From an uncultured Oscillospiraceae bacterium (lineage in GTDB: Bacteria > Bacillota > Clostridia > Oscillospirales > Oscillospiraceae), in assembly GCA_905236265.1 (NCBI GenBank), contig CAJOOV010000208.1, positions 1 to 7,980 of the forward strand: a stretch of DNA of 7,980 bases, written 5' to 3'. The notes under the pieces are model-generated. The model was not told the origin of the DNA. It worked only from the letters and a program-made list of their open reading frames with translations, and made no database searches. This document shows positions 1 to 6,561 of the stretch, in pieces. Position 1 is the first letter of the stretch; each line of letters begins with the position of its first letter. Position numbers and translations under genes: made by a program.

Positions 1-761
1 AAGGCGGAGCGGATATGGGTGAGCAGGCGGTCAAGCTGGGGAGCGGTCAGGGTGGTGGGGGTGCCGCCGCCGATGTAGATGGAGCGGATAACGGCCCCCG
101 CCTCCCGGAGCAGGGCGGCCACGGCATCGATCTCCCGGTCCAGCGCCGCCAAAAAGGGCTCCACCAGCTTCAGCGCCCGCTTCACATCCGCAGAGACAAA
201 GGAGCAGTAGGCGCACCGGGTCGGGCAGAAGGGAATGCCCACATAGAGGGACAGCTCCTCCGGCTTCAGAGAGCGCTTCACGGCAAGCCCCGCCTGAGCG
301 GACTCAATGGCCAGTGCGGTGCGCAGGGGGGAGACAAAGTATTCCTCCCGGAACCGCTTTGCCGTCTCCTCCTCACTCAGCCCCTCCTCCAGCGCCTTGG
401 AGGCCAGCTTCGCGGGACGGATGCCGGTGAGTGCGCCCCAGTCCGGGCGCTTGGGCAGAAGCTGCACCGCCGCTTTATAGAAGGACTGCTTGATAATGCG
501 CTGCAGCACCCGGTCATAGACCAGAAGATTATCCTTCTCCGGCGCAGGTGCGCTGGCGGTGCCGCTGACCACCAGACCGCCCCGGCTGATCTCCGTCTCC
601 GCCACGAAGCACCCTTCTACCTTCGTCAGGCTGGAACGGCAGGCGTTGCCGCAGGCGGGGTCATAGGCACCGGGATAGGTGGGGCGCTCCTGGGGAAAGA
701 GCACCAGCATAATCTGTTCCACAGCGTATTGATAGCTGTGTCCCTGTAAGGTCAGTTCCAT
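1..761 (-). CDS. hemZ: HemZ-type coproporphyrinogen III oxidase-like radical SAM protein (5' part only)
   Basis: The first 253 residues are present and the 3' end runs off the left edge; family members are about 490-500 residues. Seen: an N-terminal region without catalytic motifs (residues 1-170), including the stretch LTGIRPAKLA (111-120) typical of HemZ, then the radical SAM start GIPFCPTRCAYCSF with the cluster-binding CxxxCxxC at Cys179, Cys183 and Cys186, followed by the SAM-binding GGGTPT (231-236). HemZ proteins are annotated as oxygen-independent coproporphyrinogen dehydrogenases; related HemN-like proteins can instead be heme chaperones, so the reaction is inferred from family. The start is the ATG at 759-761, preceded by GGGAG at 6 bp spacing. 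It begins 10 bp after the stop of the upstream metallo-hydrolase gene, so it is probably the third gene of the unit that starts at the promoter at 2589-2617. Confidence 0.9.
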   Translation of the reverse strand, partial: MELTLQGHSYQYAVEQIMLVLFPQERPTYPGAYDPACGNACRSSLTKVEGCFVAETEISRGGLVVSGTASAPAPEKDNLLVYDRVLQRIIKQSFYKAAVQLLPKRPDWGALTGIRPAKLASKALEEGLSEEETAKRFREEYFVSPLRTALAIESAQAGLAVKRSLKPEELSLYVGIPFCPTRCAYCSFVSADVKRALKLVEPFLAALDREIDAVAALLREAGAVIRSIYIGGGTPTTLTAPQLDRLLTHIRSA

Positions 762-771
762 GGCGGCTCCC

Positions 772-1404
772 TCAACGCTGCTGCATGGCGTGGCGGAGGT
801 AGTAGTTGCCGCTGCGCTCCCGTTCCAGCGTGGAGAAGCCCCCGTGTCCGGGACAGACGGTGTAGTCCCCTTCCAGCTCCCCCAGCCGTTTCAGGGAGCG
901 CCACATGGCCTGCTGGTCGCTGTTGCCGAAGTCCGTGCGCCCGCAGGAGCCGGCAAACAGGGTGTCTCCGGTGAACAGCACCCGGTCAACCCGGAAGGTC
1001 AGCCCGCCGCCGGTATGCCCCGGCGTTTCCAGCACCTCAATGGTGAGACTGCCCAGAGTGAGGGTGTCCCCCTCGCCCACAAAGACCGCCTCCTCCAGCT
1101 CTCCCAGCCCTTCGCCGTCGGAGCCGGTGTGGAACCGGGTGGGGGAGCAGGGATAGTCCTTCCGGCTCATGTACACGGGAATGGAGCCGGAGCGTGCCAG
1201 AAAATCCCGCACGCCGTTGACATGGTCAAAGTGCCCGTGGGTGAGGAGGATCATGGCGGGGGTATAGCCGTCCTGACAGAGCTGGCGGTACAGCGCCTCC
1301 CCGGCGTCGCCGGGGTCGATGACGGCGGCCAGCTTTGCTGCCTCATCTCCCAGAAAATAGCAGTTGGTCTCCACGGGGCCCACGTTAAACGCTTTCAGAT
1401 ACAT
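772..1404 (-). CDS. Metallo-beta-lactamase-fold hydrolase, glyoxalase II-like
   Basis: The 210-residue protein has all the metal ligands of the fold: THGHFDH at 55-61 (His56, His58, Asp60, His61), His130 in TPGHTGGG, Asp147 in TGDTLF and His187 in CPGHGG. Length and motif spacing match the small bacterial hydroxyacylglutathione hydrolase-like proteins (the YqgX/YcbL type), which hydrolyse thioesters such as S-lactoyl-thiols; Firmicutes usually lack glutathione, so the natural substrate is unknown. No signal peptide is seen, so it is cytoplasmic. I chose the ATG at 1402-1404. A GTG one codon upstream (1405-1407) lies 7 bp from the GGAG and cannot be excluded. The gene follows the LRR gene by 12-15 bp and precedes hemZ by 10 bp, so co-transcription is very likely. 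Fold and hydrolase class are sure; the substrate is not. Confidence 0.92.
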   Translation of the reverse strand: MYLKAFNVGPVETNCYFLGDEAAKLAAVIDPGDAGEALYRQLCQDGYTPAMILLTHGHFDHVNGVRDFLARSGSIPVYMSRKDYPCSPTRFHTGSDGEGLGELEEAVFVGEGDTLTLGSLTIEVLETPGHTGGGLTFRVDRVLFTGDTLFAGSCGRTDFGNSDQQAMWRSLKRLGELEGDYTVCPGHGGFSTLERERSGNYYLRHAMQQR

Positions 1405-1419
1405 CACGGCATCACTCCA

Positions 1420-2553
1420 TTACAGCTCAAATTCCCGTTCAGCGCCTGGGGATAAGCGCATGCGCTCTTCCATGAGGCGGCTGGCAAAAAATACCTTGTT
1501 TCGTCTTTGGGCGCAATCGGCGAGAGCGCCCAGTGTCTCCCTGTCCGGCGAGGTCAGGGAGAGCAGCACCTCCAGCCCCTCCCTGTCGTCCCCGTCCATG
1601 AGCTGCTCCAGCGCCGTTTCCATGTGGGCGGAGAGATGGGCGAGATAGCGCTGACGCCCTCTGTTCAGCCGGTAGGGCCAGCGCAGACGGAACAGGGCGA
1701 TGCGGACGGTGTCCGCCACATCGTCCTGCAAAAGGGCGGTCTCAAAATAATCCTCGTACAGGTCAAAGTCAATGTCCCGGCTGGAAAAGCACTCCCGGTA
1801 GAGCTGCCCTGCCCCATAGGTGATGGTGCGCCAGACACGGGGGGCGGTGACGCTCTCATACTCATAGGAGAAGCCGGGGAGGAAGAAACGGGCAAGCCCA
1901 TCGGGAAAGCGCACGGTGAGCTCCAGCGGGTTTTGCAGGTCGGACAGCACCACGCTGAGATTGATGCCCGAGGGCACACTGAGCCGGGACAGGGCTTCGC
2001 AGTTCATAAACAGCCCCTCTCCCACAAAGCCTGCGCCATCCGGCAGCACCACGTCCTCCAGCGTGCGGCAGTTGTAGAAGCAGTGTCCCCCCAGAGAGCG
2101 CAGGGCGGGGGGCAGGGTGATGCGGCGAAGCTGCCTGCACTGGGCGAAGGCATAGTCCGGCAGCGCCTCCAGTGCCGCAGGCAGGGCGATCTGCTCCAGA
2201 CCGCTCCCCTCAAAGACCCGCTGCCCCAGACGGCGCAGCTCTGGGGGCAGGGCGAGATGCTTCAGGTCAACGCACCGGGCAAAGGCACGCTCACCAATGG
2301 ACTGTATGCCCTCCGGGAGGGTGAGGCGACTAAGGCTCCCCGGCGTTCGCTCCACCGGGGGCAGGGCGTGGCCGGGGACAGGGAAGAACCCCTCTCCCTC
2401 CGGGCAGGAGCCTTGTGCAAAGCAGTCTGCGCCAATGGCGGTGACCGTGCGGCCCTCGATGCTCCGGGGCAGAGTCAGAGGTGCGCCGTCCCCGGTGCAG
2501 CGGAGAATCTCTGCCGCCTCGTCCTGCAATTGATAGTAGATTGCCCAGCCCAT
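1420..2553 (-). CDS. Cytoplasmic leucine-rich-repeat (BspA/LRR_5-type) protein with an unrecognised C-terminal domain
   Basis: The protein has 377 residues. Residues 25-200 hold about six to seven copies of a 22-23-residue repeat of the form LxxLxLPxxLxxLGxxAFxxC (for example around 76-97, 98-119, 121-141, 143-164, 166-187), the LRR_5 or BspA-like type. One repeat is interrupted by a Pro/Gly-rich insert at about 47-75. There is no signal peptide, membrane segment or cell-wall sorting signal, unlike many surface BspA proteins, so it should act in the cytoplasm. Residues about 225-377 form a second, probably helical, region rich in Arg, Glu and Leu that I do not recognise. The ATG at 2551-2553 is preferred because AGGTGG lies 5 bp upstream; an in-frame GTG at 2560-2562 would sit inside that site. 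It is the first gene after a strong promoter, followed closely by the hydrolase and hemZ. Function is unknown; LRRs suggest protein binding. Confidence 0.85.
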   Translation of the reverse strand: MGWAIYYQLQDEAAEILRCTGDGAPLTLPRSIEGRTVTAIGADCFAQGSCPEGEGFFPVPGHALPPVERTPGSLSRLTLPEGIQSIGERAFARCVDLKHLALPPELRRLGQRVFEGSGLEQIALPAALEALPDYAFAQCRQLRRITLPPALRSLGGHCFYNCRTLEDVVLPDGAGFVGEGLFMNCEALSRLSVPSGINLSVVLSDLQNPLELTVRFPDGLARFFLPGFSYEYESVTAPRVWRTITYGAGQLYRECFSSRDIDFDLYEDYFETALLQDDVADTVRIALFRLRWPYRLNRGRQRYLAHLSAHMETALEQLMDGDDREGLEVLLSLTSPDRETLGALADCAQRRNKVFFASRLMEERMRLSPGAEREFEL

Positions 2554-2558
2554 TGGAG

Positions 2559-2564
2559 CCACCT
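2559..2564 (-). promoter_or_regulatory. Ribosome binding site of the LRR gene
   Basis: AGGTGG on the minus strand, 5 bp before the ATG at 2551-2553. It overlaps the alternative upstream GTG, so it decides in favour of the ATG. Confidence 0.6.
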
Positions 2565-2588
2565 GTCCTTCTAAGAATATGACACTTT

Positions 2589-2617
2589 ATTATACCTGAT
2601 TCCGATACTTTTGACAA
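2589..2617 (-). promoter_or_regulatory. Sigma-A-type promoter of the LRR-hydrolase-hemZ unit
   Basis: On the minus strand, TTGTCA (2612-2617) is followed after exactly 17 bp by a perfect TATAAT (2589-2594). Transcription should start near 2582, giving a leader of about 28 nt before the ATG at 2553. That leader is too short for a riboswitch. The local sequence is AT-rich, unlike the GC-rich genes on both sides. The promoter begins about 16 bp after the hairpin that ends the upstream unit. Confidence 0.85.
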
Positions 2618-2632
2618 GTATTTTTTGAAAGA

Positions 2633-2669
2633 ACAGATCTCCCCGGACAACCCATCCGGGGAGATCTGT
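2633..2669 (-). terminator. Hairpin terminator after the PAP2 phosphatase gene
   Basis: A perfect 15-bp inverted repeat, acagatctccccgga at 2633-2647 and its complement at 2655-2669, encloses a 7-base loop. On the minus strand the stem is followed by TCTTTC, a modest U-rich tract. It begins 8 bp after the stop codon of the phosphatase gene and precedes the next promoter, which fits an intrinsic terminator separating the two minus-strand units. On the plus strand the stem is followed by A residues, so it should not terminate that way. Confidence 0.8.
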
Positions 2670-2677
2670 AAAAGGGA

Positions 2678-3172
2678 CTATAGCGGCAGGAAAAAGCCCG
2701 GCAGTCCCCAGAGAATGCCTGCTATCCCTCCGGCGATCACGTCTCTGGGGAAATGCACCCCCAGAATCACCCGGCACCATGCCAGCACCACGCCGCAGCA
2801 CAGCAGCACCCACCCCAGCGGCGCACACAGCCGCAGCAGGGTCATGGCGATGACGAAGATGGAGAACACATGGCGGCTGGGAAAGCTCTGGCCATGCTTG
2901 CCCTTCTCCATCAGGGGTACGATGTCCAGCGCCTCATAGGGGCGGGGGGCATTGAAGCGCCTGCGAAAGAGGCTCACCAGCAGAAAGCCGCTGCCCGGCA
3001 GGGCGATGCAGCCCCACAGCCGGGCATCTGCCCTCGCCAGCAGCCAGAGCAGGCTCAGGGGATAGCAGAGAAAGCAGAGGAGGGTGAGCGTCCGGTTCAC
3101 TGCCCGCACGGCCCCTGCCCTGCCCGGCGTGCGAAAGGGGGCAGACCAGCGGTTGTAATCCCCGGCGGTCAT
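2678..3172 (-). CDS. PAP2-family membrane phosphatase
   Basis: This 164-residue membrane protein has about five hydrophobic segments (roughly 29-47, 52-69, 103-119, 120-137, 145-163). The type 2 phosphatidic acid phosphatase motifs are present in order: an RxxxxxxRP form of motif 1 ending at Arg77-Pro78, PSRH at 98-101 with the proton-donor-type His101, and CRVILGVHFPRD at 133-144 with Arg134, nucleophile-type His140 and Asp144. The family dephosphorylates lipid phosphates such as undecaprenyl pyrophosphate or phosphatidic acid; the exact substrate here cannot be told. Motifs depart from the consensus (Arg for the first Lys, PSRH for PSGH, Cys for Ser in SR) but the two His, the Asp and the key Arg residues are kept. 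The ATG overlaps the cinA stop in an ATGA (3169-3172) and no good Shine-Dalgarno is seen, suggesting translational coupling. It is the last gene of its unit. Confidence 0.88.
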   Translation of the reverse strand: MTAGDYNRWSAPFRTPGRAGAVRAVNRTLTLLCFLCYPLSLLWLLARADARLWGCIALPGSGFLLVSLFRRRFNAPRPYEALDIVPLMEKGKHGQSFPSRHVFSIFVIAMTLLRLCAPLGWVLLCCGVVLAWCRVILGVHFPRDVIAGGIAGILWGLPGFFLPL

Positions 3173-4422
3173 AGGATGTCCAGTCCGGAGAGCAGGCGGC
3201 GCACCATATCAAAGCCGTGGAGCACGGCGCTGTTCCGGTTCCGGTCACGGGCAGAGCCCAGATGCAGCTCCTTCACCCAGACCCTGTCTCCTCTGGCAAG
3301 GCCAATATACACCAGCCCCACCGGCTTGCCCTCGTCCGGGTCGGGACCTGCCACGCCGGTGAAGGACAGGCCGATGTCGCTTCCCGTACAGCGGCACACG
3401 CCCTTTGCCAGCTCCTGAGCGGTTTGGGAGGACACGGCGCCAAAGCTGTCCAGCGTCTGCTGCGCTACCCCCAGTACATCCCGCTTCACCTGATCGGTAT
3501 AGCACACCACGCCTCCCCGGAACACCTGAGAAGCGCCGGGGAGATCGGTAATCCGCTGGGCGGCAAGCCCTCCGGTACAGCTCTCCGCCGTGGCAAGGGT
3601 CAGCCCCTGCTCCCGGAGCAGGGTGGAGATGCGGGCATGGAGAGAGGGTACGTCCACACCGTAGACCAGATCCCCAAACTCCCGGCGAAGCTGCGCCTCC
3701 ACCGGCTCCAGCATGGCCTGTGCCTGCTGCAGGGTGGGCGCTTTGGCGGTGATGCGCACCTCGCACTCCCCCTCCTTGGCATAGGGTGCCATGGTGGGGT
3801 TGGTCATGGATTCCATCTGCTGCCGAAGCCTTGCCTCCATGGCGCTCTCTCCGATGCCGAAGAGCTTCACCGTCCGGGAGGCGATGACTCCGTCGCTCAT
3901 CCCCTTCAGATAGGGAACCACCCGGTGCTCCAGCATGGCCCGGCACTCTCTGGGAGGGCCGGGGAGCATGATGACGGTCACACCGTCCGCCTGAAAGGCG
4001 CAGCCGGGGGCGGTGCCCCAGTCGTTGTCCAGCACGGTGCAGCCCTCCGGGAGCATTGCCTGCTGATAGTTGTTCTCTGTGATGGTGCGGTGGGGCAGGA
4101 ACGCCTTAAAATACGCCTCCATGCGCCGGGCGCTGGGCGCATGAAAGACCAGCTTTTTCCCGAAGGCCTCCGCCAGCACCTGCTTGGTGAGATCGTCGCA
4201 GGTGGGGCCGAGCCCGCCGGTGGTGATGATGATGTCCGCACGCTGCTTTGCCACCTCCACGGCGGCCTTCACCCGCTGGGGGTTGTCTCCCACCACGGTG
4301 TGGTAATAGACGTTAATGCCCAGAGCAGAGAGGGTCTGGGAGATCATCTGGGCGTCGGAGTTGACGATATTGCCCAGAAGCAGCTCGGTGCCTACGGCAA
4401 TCAGTTCAGCGGTATGAGTCAT
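3169..4422 (-). CDS. cinA: CinA: two-domain competence/damage-inducible protein, nicotinamide-nucleotide amidase
   Basis: The 417 residues match the full two-domain CinA length. The N-terminal MoCF-like (COG1058) domain, about 1-170, shows GTELLLGNIVNSD (11-23), TGGLGPTCDDLT (68-79) and LPGPPRE (153-159); in characterised homologues this domain has ADP-ribose pyrophosphatase activity. A linker is followed by the C-terminal PncC-type amidase domain, about 262-415, with TAESCTGG (278-285) and TGVAGPDPDEGKPVG (355-369). PncC deamidates nicotinamide mononucleotide to nicotinate mononucleotide, recycling pyridine nucleotides. Both domains look intact. The start ATG has GAGGGGG about 7 bp upstream, and the gene begins 12 bp after the thiI stop and overlaps the phosphatase start by 4 bp. 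A competence role is historical, and nothing here shows a competence context; recA does not follow it, as it does in some Firmicutes. Confidence 0.95.
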   Translation of the reverse strand: MTHTAELIAVGTELLLGNIVNSDAQMISQTLSALGINVYYHTVVGDNPQRVKAAVEVAKQRADIIITTGGLGPTCDDLTKQVLAEAFGKKLVFHAPSARRMEAYFKAFLPHRTITENNYQQAMLPEGCTVLDNDWGTAPGCAFQADGVTVIMLPGPPRECRAMLEHRVVPYLKGMSDGVIASRTVKLFGIGESAMEARLRQQMESMTNPTMAPYAKEGECEVRITAKAPTLQQAQAMLEPVEAQLRREFGDLVYGVDVPSLHARISTLLREQGLTLATAESCTGGLAAQRITDLPGASQVFRGGVVCYTDQVKRDVLGVAQQTLDSFGAVSSQTAQELAKGVCRCTGSDIGLSFTGVAGPDPDEGKPVGLVYIGLARGDRVWVKELHLGSARDRNRNSAVLHGFDMVRRLLSGLDIL

Positions 4423-4434
4423 GGCTCTGCCCCC

Positions 4435-5643
4435 TCACATTGCGCCGGGACGGATACGAACGACCTCTGCGTTCAGCACCGCCTCCCGGCACATTGCCTC
4501 ATAGTCGTAGCCCTCCTCAATCTCCAGCATCTCGCTGAGTACAGGGCGGGTTTTGGGGTGACGGGGGGTGAAGACGGTGCAGCAGTCCTCATAGGGGAGG
4601 ATAGAGGTCTCAAAGGTGCCGATTTTCCGGGCAATGCGCACAATTTCCTCCTTGTCCATGCCAATCACCGGACGAAACACCGGCAGATCGCACACCGCCC
4701 CGGTGACCAGCATGGCATCCATGGTCTGGCTGGCCACCTGCCCCAGACTCTCCCCGGTGACGAGGGCGTGGGCATCGGTCTCTTTGGCGATCATCTGGGC
4801 AATGCGCATCATGTAGCGGCGCATGGCGATGGTGAAATAGGGCTCCGGGCAGTTGCGGCGCAGATCCTCCTGAATTTTCGTAAAGGGAACCACATACACG
4901 TTGCACCTCCCGGTGTAGGGGCTGACCAGCCGTGCCAGCTCCAGCACCTTTTCCTTTGCCTCCATGGAGGTATAGGGATAGGAGAAGAAATGCACCATAT
5001 CCAGCGCCAGTCCCCGCTTTGCCATCATGTAGCAGGCCACCGGGGAGTCCAGACCGCCGGAGAGCAGCGCCACCGCCTTGCCCCCGGAGCCCACGGGAAG
5101 CCCTCCGGCCCCCGGCTCCGGGTTGGCGTGGACATAGCCTGCGAAGTCCCGCACCTCCAGATAAACCGTCAGCTCCGGGTGGTGGACATCCACGGCGAGG
5201 TGGGGGTATGCCTCCGCCAGAAGCCCGCCCACATACTGGCTGAGCTGGATAGAGGTCATGGGGAAGGACTTGTCCGAGCGGCGGGACTCCACCTTAAAGG
5301 ACTTCGCTGCCAGAAGCCTGTCATTGAGATAGCTCTTTGCCGTCTCTACAAAGGCATCCTTATCCTTGGCGCAGGAGCGGGCACGGGACAGGCCGGAAAA
5401 GCCGAACACCTGCTTCAGTCCCTCCCATGCCCCGTCCAAATCACATTCATCGTTCATAGGCTCCACATAGACGGTGGACTGCCGGGAATAGGCACGGAAC
5501 TTGCCGTAGGGGTGGAGCCTGCGCTGGAGATTGCCCATGAGCCGCTGTTCAAAGCTCTTCCGGTTCAGACCCTTCAGGACAATTTCTCCCATTTTCAGCA
5601 GGAACATCTCCTGCGCCGGGAGGGGTGTTTTCTCTGTCATCAT
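4435..5643 (-). CDS. thiI: ThiI: tRNA uridine 4-sulfurtransferase
   Basis: The 402-residue protein has the standard order: N-terminal ferredoxin-like region (from about 13, with KMGEIVLKGLNR), a THUMP domain (about 65-170) and an adenylating PP-loop domain with SGGLDSP (195-201), YFTIAMRRYMMRIA (269-282) and TGESLGQVASQT (296-307). It makes 4-thiouridine at tRNA position 8 and, in many bacteria, helps supply sulfur for the thiamine thiazole. The C-terminal rhodanese domain of the E. coli enzyme is absent, as is usual in Firmicutes. The Cys354-Cys355 pair in EDCCTVFTP lies where the catalytic PP-loop-domain cysteine is expected (inferred from family). The partner cysteine desulfurase gene is not in the window. 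The first ATG (5641-5643) is chosen because AAGGAG at 5654-5659 lies 10 bp away; the second ATG would be at 13 bp. No TPP riboswitch is seen. Confidence 0.95.
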   Translation of the reverse strand: MMTEKTPLPAQEMFLLKMGEIVLKGLNRKSFEQRLMGNLQRRLHPYGKFRAYSRQSTVYVEPMNDECDLDGAWEGLKQVFGFSGLSRARSCAKDKDAFVETAKSYLNDRLLAAKSFKVESRRSDKSFPMTSIQLSQYVGGLLAEAYPHLAVDVHHPELTVYLEVRDFAGYVHANPEPGAGGLPVGSGGKAVALLSGGLDSPVACYMMAKRGLALDMVHFFSYPYTSMEAKEKVLELARLVSPYTGRCNVYVVPFTKIQEDLRRNCPEPYFTIAMRRYMMRIAQMIAKETDAHALVTGESLGQVASQTMDAMLVTGAVCDLPVFRPVIGMDKEEIVRIARKIGTFETSILPYEDCCTVFTPRHPKTRPVLSEMLEIEEGYDYEAMCREAVLNAEVVRIRPGAM

Positions 5644-5653
5644 ATCATCGCTT

Positions 5654-5659
5654 CTCCTT
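5654..5659 (-). promoter_or_regulatory. Ribosome binding site of thiI
   Basis: AAGGAG on the minus strand, located in the 21-bp gap after the HD gene. Its 10-bp spacing favours the first of the two tandem ATG codons. Confidence 0.65.
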
Positions 5660-5664
5660 CTCTG

Positions 5665-6372
5665 TCATCCGTTGTAGCGCGGGGTTCTGTGGCGCAGGGC
5701 GTTGCGCTTTGCCTGCTTTGCCGCAAGCCGGGCGGTCAGCTCCGGGGGAAAGGGCGGCTCCAAAGGCATCTGCACCAGACGCTGGTAGCGGCCAAAGAGG
5801 TATTCGGCAAAGTCCTCCCGCTCTCTGCTGGCCTGACGGCGGAGGAACGCCACGTCCAAATCCCAGATTCGCACTCGGTCCAGCCCGTCGGCATCCTTCA
5901 GCAGGTGGGCAAGGCGCAGGCATCGCTGCCAGTCGGCGGGATGGTAGCCCCGCAGGGTTTCCTCCAGCTCCTCGTCCGGGCGGGAGTGGGCATCCACCGC
6001 CGCCATCATCATTTTCAGCGCCTCTCCTGTCCGAGCGGTGAGGGCACCCAGACGCAGGGCGGAGCGGCTGCCGTGGAGATAGTCCATGCTGTCGCTGATG
6101 CGCCCCACATCGTGATAGGCGCAGCATTCCAGCAGCAGGGCGGTGTCCGTCTCATCCAGAGCGTCCTCCATGGCACAAAAGGCGCCGTGAAGCATGGTGC
6201 GCTCAATGTGACCCGGCCCATGCACCCGGCTGTCAAACAGCGCCTCCCGGTTCAGACTGCGCAGCTTTTCCAGAAACAGGGGCCAGAACGCCCACGCCTG
6301 TAAACGGTCCATGAGAGGCTGAAAGTCCTCCCAGCGGTTTTCCTCAATGAGCTGCAGAAGCGGCGAGGTCAC
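5665..6372 (-). CDS. HD-domain phosphohydrolase
   Basis: The 235-residue protein has HD-superfamily metal ligands: HGPGH at 51-55, the HD doublet His87-Asp88 in AYHDVGR, a following LHGSRSA (99-105), His129, and KDADGLDRVR at 159-168 carrying the last Asp. This arrangement is that of bacterial metal-dependent phosphohydrolases acting on nucleotides or phosphate esters; the substrate is unknown. There is no signal peptide or membrane segment. The open frame continues far upstream, but that part is antisense to the lipoprotein gene and not coding. The GTG at 6370-6372 is chosen because AAAGGG (6381-6386) lies 8 bp before it and a promoter lies just upstream. It is the first gene of a unit with thiI (21-bp gap), cinA and the phosphatase. 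The basic C-terminal tail (about 215-232) is rich in Lys and Arg and might contact RNA or phosphate, which is speculation. Confidence 0.85.
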   Translation of the reverse strand: MTSPLLQLIEENRWEDFQPLMDRLQAWAFWPLFLEKLRSLNREALFDSRVHGPGHIERTMLHGAFCAMEDALDETDTALLLECCAYHDVGRISDSMDYLHGSRSALRLGALTARTGEALKMMMAAVDAHSRPDEELEETLRGYHPADWQRCLRLAHLLKDADGLDRVRIWDLDVAFLRRQASREREDFAEYLFGRYQRLVQMPLEPPFPPELTARLAAKQAKRNALRHRTPRYNG

Positions 6373-6380
6373 AGCAATCA

Positions 6381-6386
6381 CCCTTT
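6381..6386 (-). promoter_or_regulatory. Ribosome binding site of the HD-domain gene
   Basis: AAAGGG on the minus strand, 8 bp before the GTG at 6370-6372. It decides this start among several in-frame GTG codons. Confidence 0.6.
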
Positions 6387-6406
6387 CTGTATACACATAC
6401 AGGCTC

Positions 6407-6435
6407 AGTATACCACAGCAGACGGCAGGAAAAAA
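6407..6435 (-). promoter_or_regulatory. Probable extended -10 promoter of the HD-thiI-cinA-phosphatase unit
   Basis: On the minus strand, TATACT (6407-6412) is preceded by a TGG, giving the TGn extended -10 element. At 17 bp spacing the -35 position is only TTTTTT (6430-6435), a poor hexamer that the extended element could offset. The predicted start near 6400 gives a leader of about 28 nt. A GTATAC palindrome overlaps the -10 and a second copy lies in the leader. Confidence 0.6.
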
Positions 6436-6498
6436 GGGGTCTTTGCCCCGGCGGAGACAAAAGTCGGGGAGAGAGGGCGGCACAGGCGCTGTGTATTC

Positions 6499-6527
6499 TT
6501 GACTTCTCCCCCTGTTTCCCATACAAT
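6499..6527 (+). promoter_or_regulatory. Sigma-A-type promoter of the solute-binding lipoprotein gene
   Basis: TTGACT (6499-6504), a 17-bp spacer and TACAAT (6522-6527) form a near-consensus promoter. Transcription should start near 6534, about 28 nt before the GTG start. It lies back to back with the minus-strand promoter at 6407-6435; the 63 bp between the two -35 regions are GC-rich with short G and C runs and no gene. Confidence 0.8.
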
Positions 6528-6548
6528 AACAGTACAGATGAGAAATAT

Positions 6549-6555
6549 AGGGGGA
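6549..6555 (+). promoter_or_regulatory. Ribosome binding site of the solute-binding lipoprotein gene
   Basis: AGGGGGA lies 6 bp before the GTG at 6562-6564. It selects this GTG over the upstream in-frame ATG at 6538, which would fall almost at the predicted transcription start. Confidence 0.75.
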
Positions 6556-6561
6556 ATACCC

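Noticed and set aside
15..1455. Plus-strand open frames of 244 and 231 codons opposite hemZ and the hydrolase
   Set aside because: Both are shadows of minus-strand genes with intact radical SAM and metal-binding motifs; neither shows a recognisable domain or ribosome site.
3217..6303. A plus-strand open frame of 1028 codons antisense to cinA, thiI and the HD gene
   Set aside because: The minus strand carries clear, full-length CinA, ThiI and HD proteins with intact motifs. The plus-strand translation is rich in His, Gly, Gln and Leu with no domain, as expected from the reverse of GC-biased codons.
6373..6400. A TPP riboswitch upstream of the thiI operon
   Set aside because: The predicted leader is only about 28 nt and no thi-box core is seen, so there is no room for the aptamer.
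6430..6449. A small G4-C4 hairpin followed by TTTTTT on the minus strand, resembling a terminator
   Set aside because: The stem is only 4 bp and there is no minus-strand gene before it to end; the T run more likely serves as a poor -35 region.
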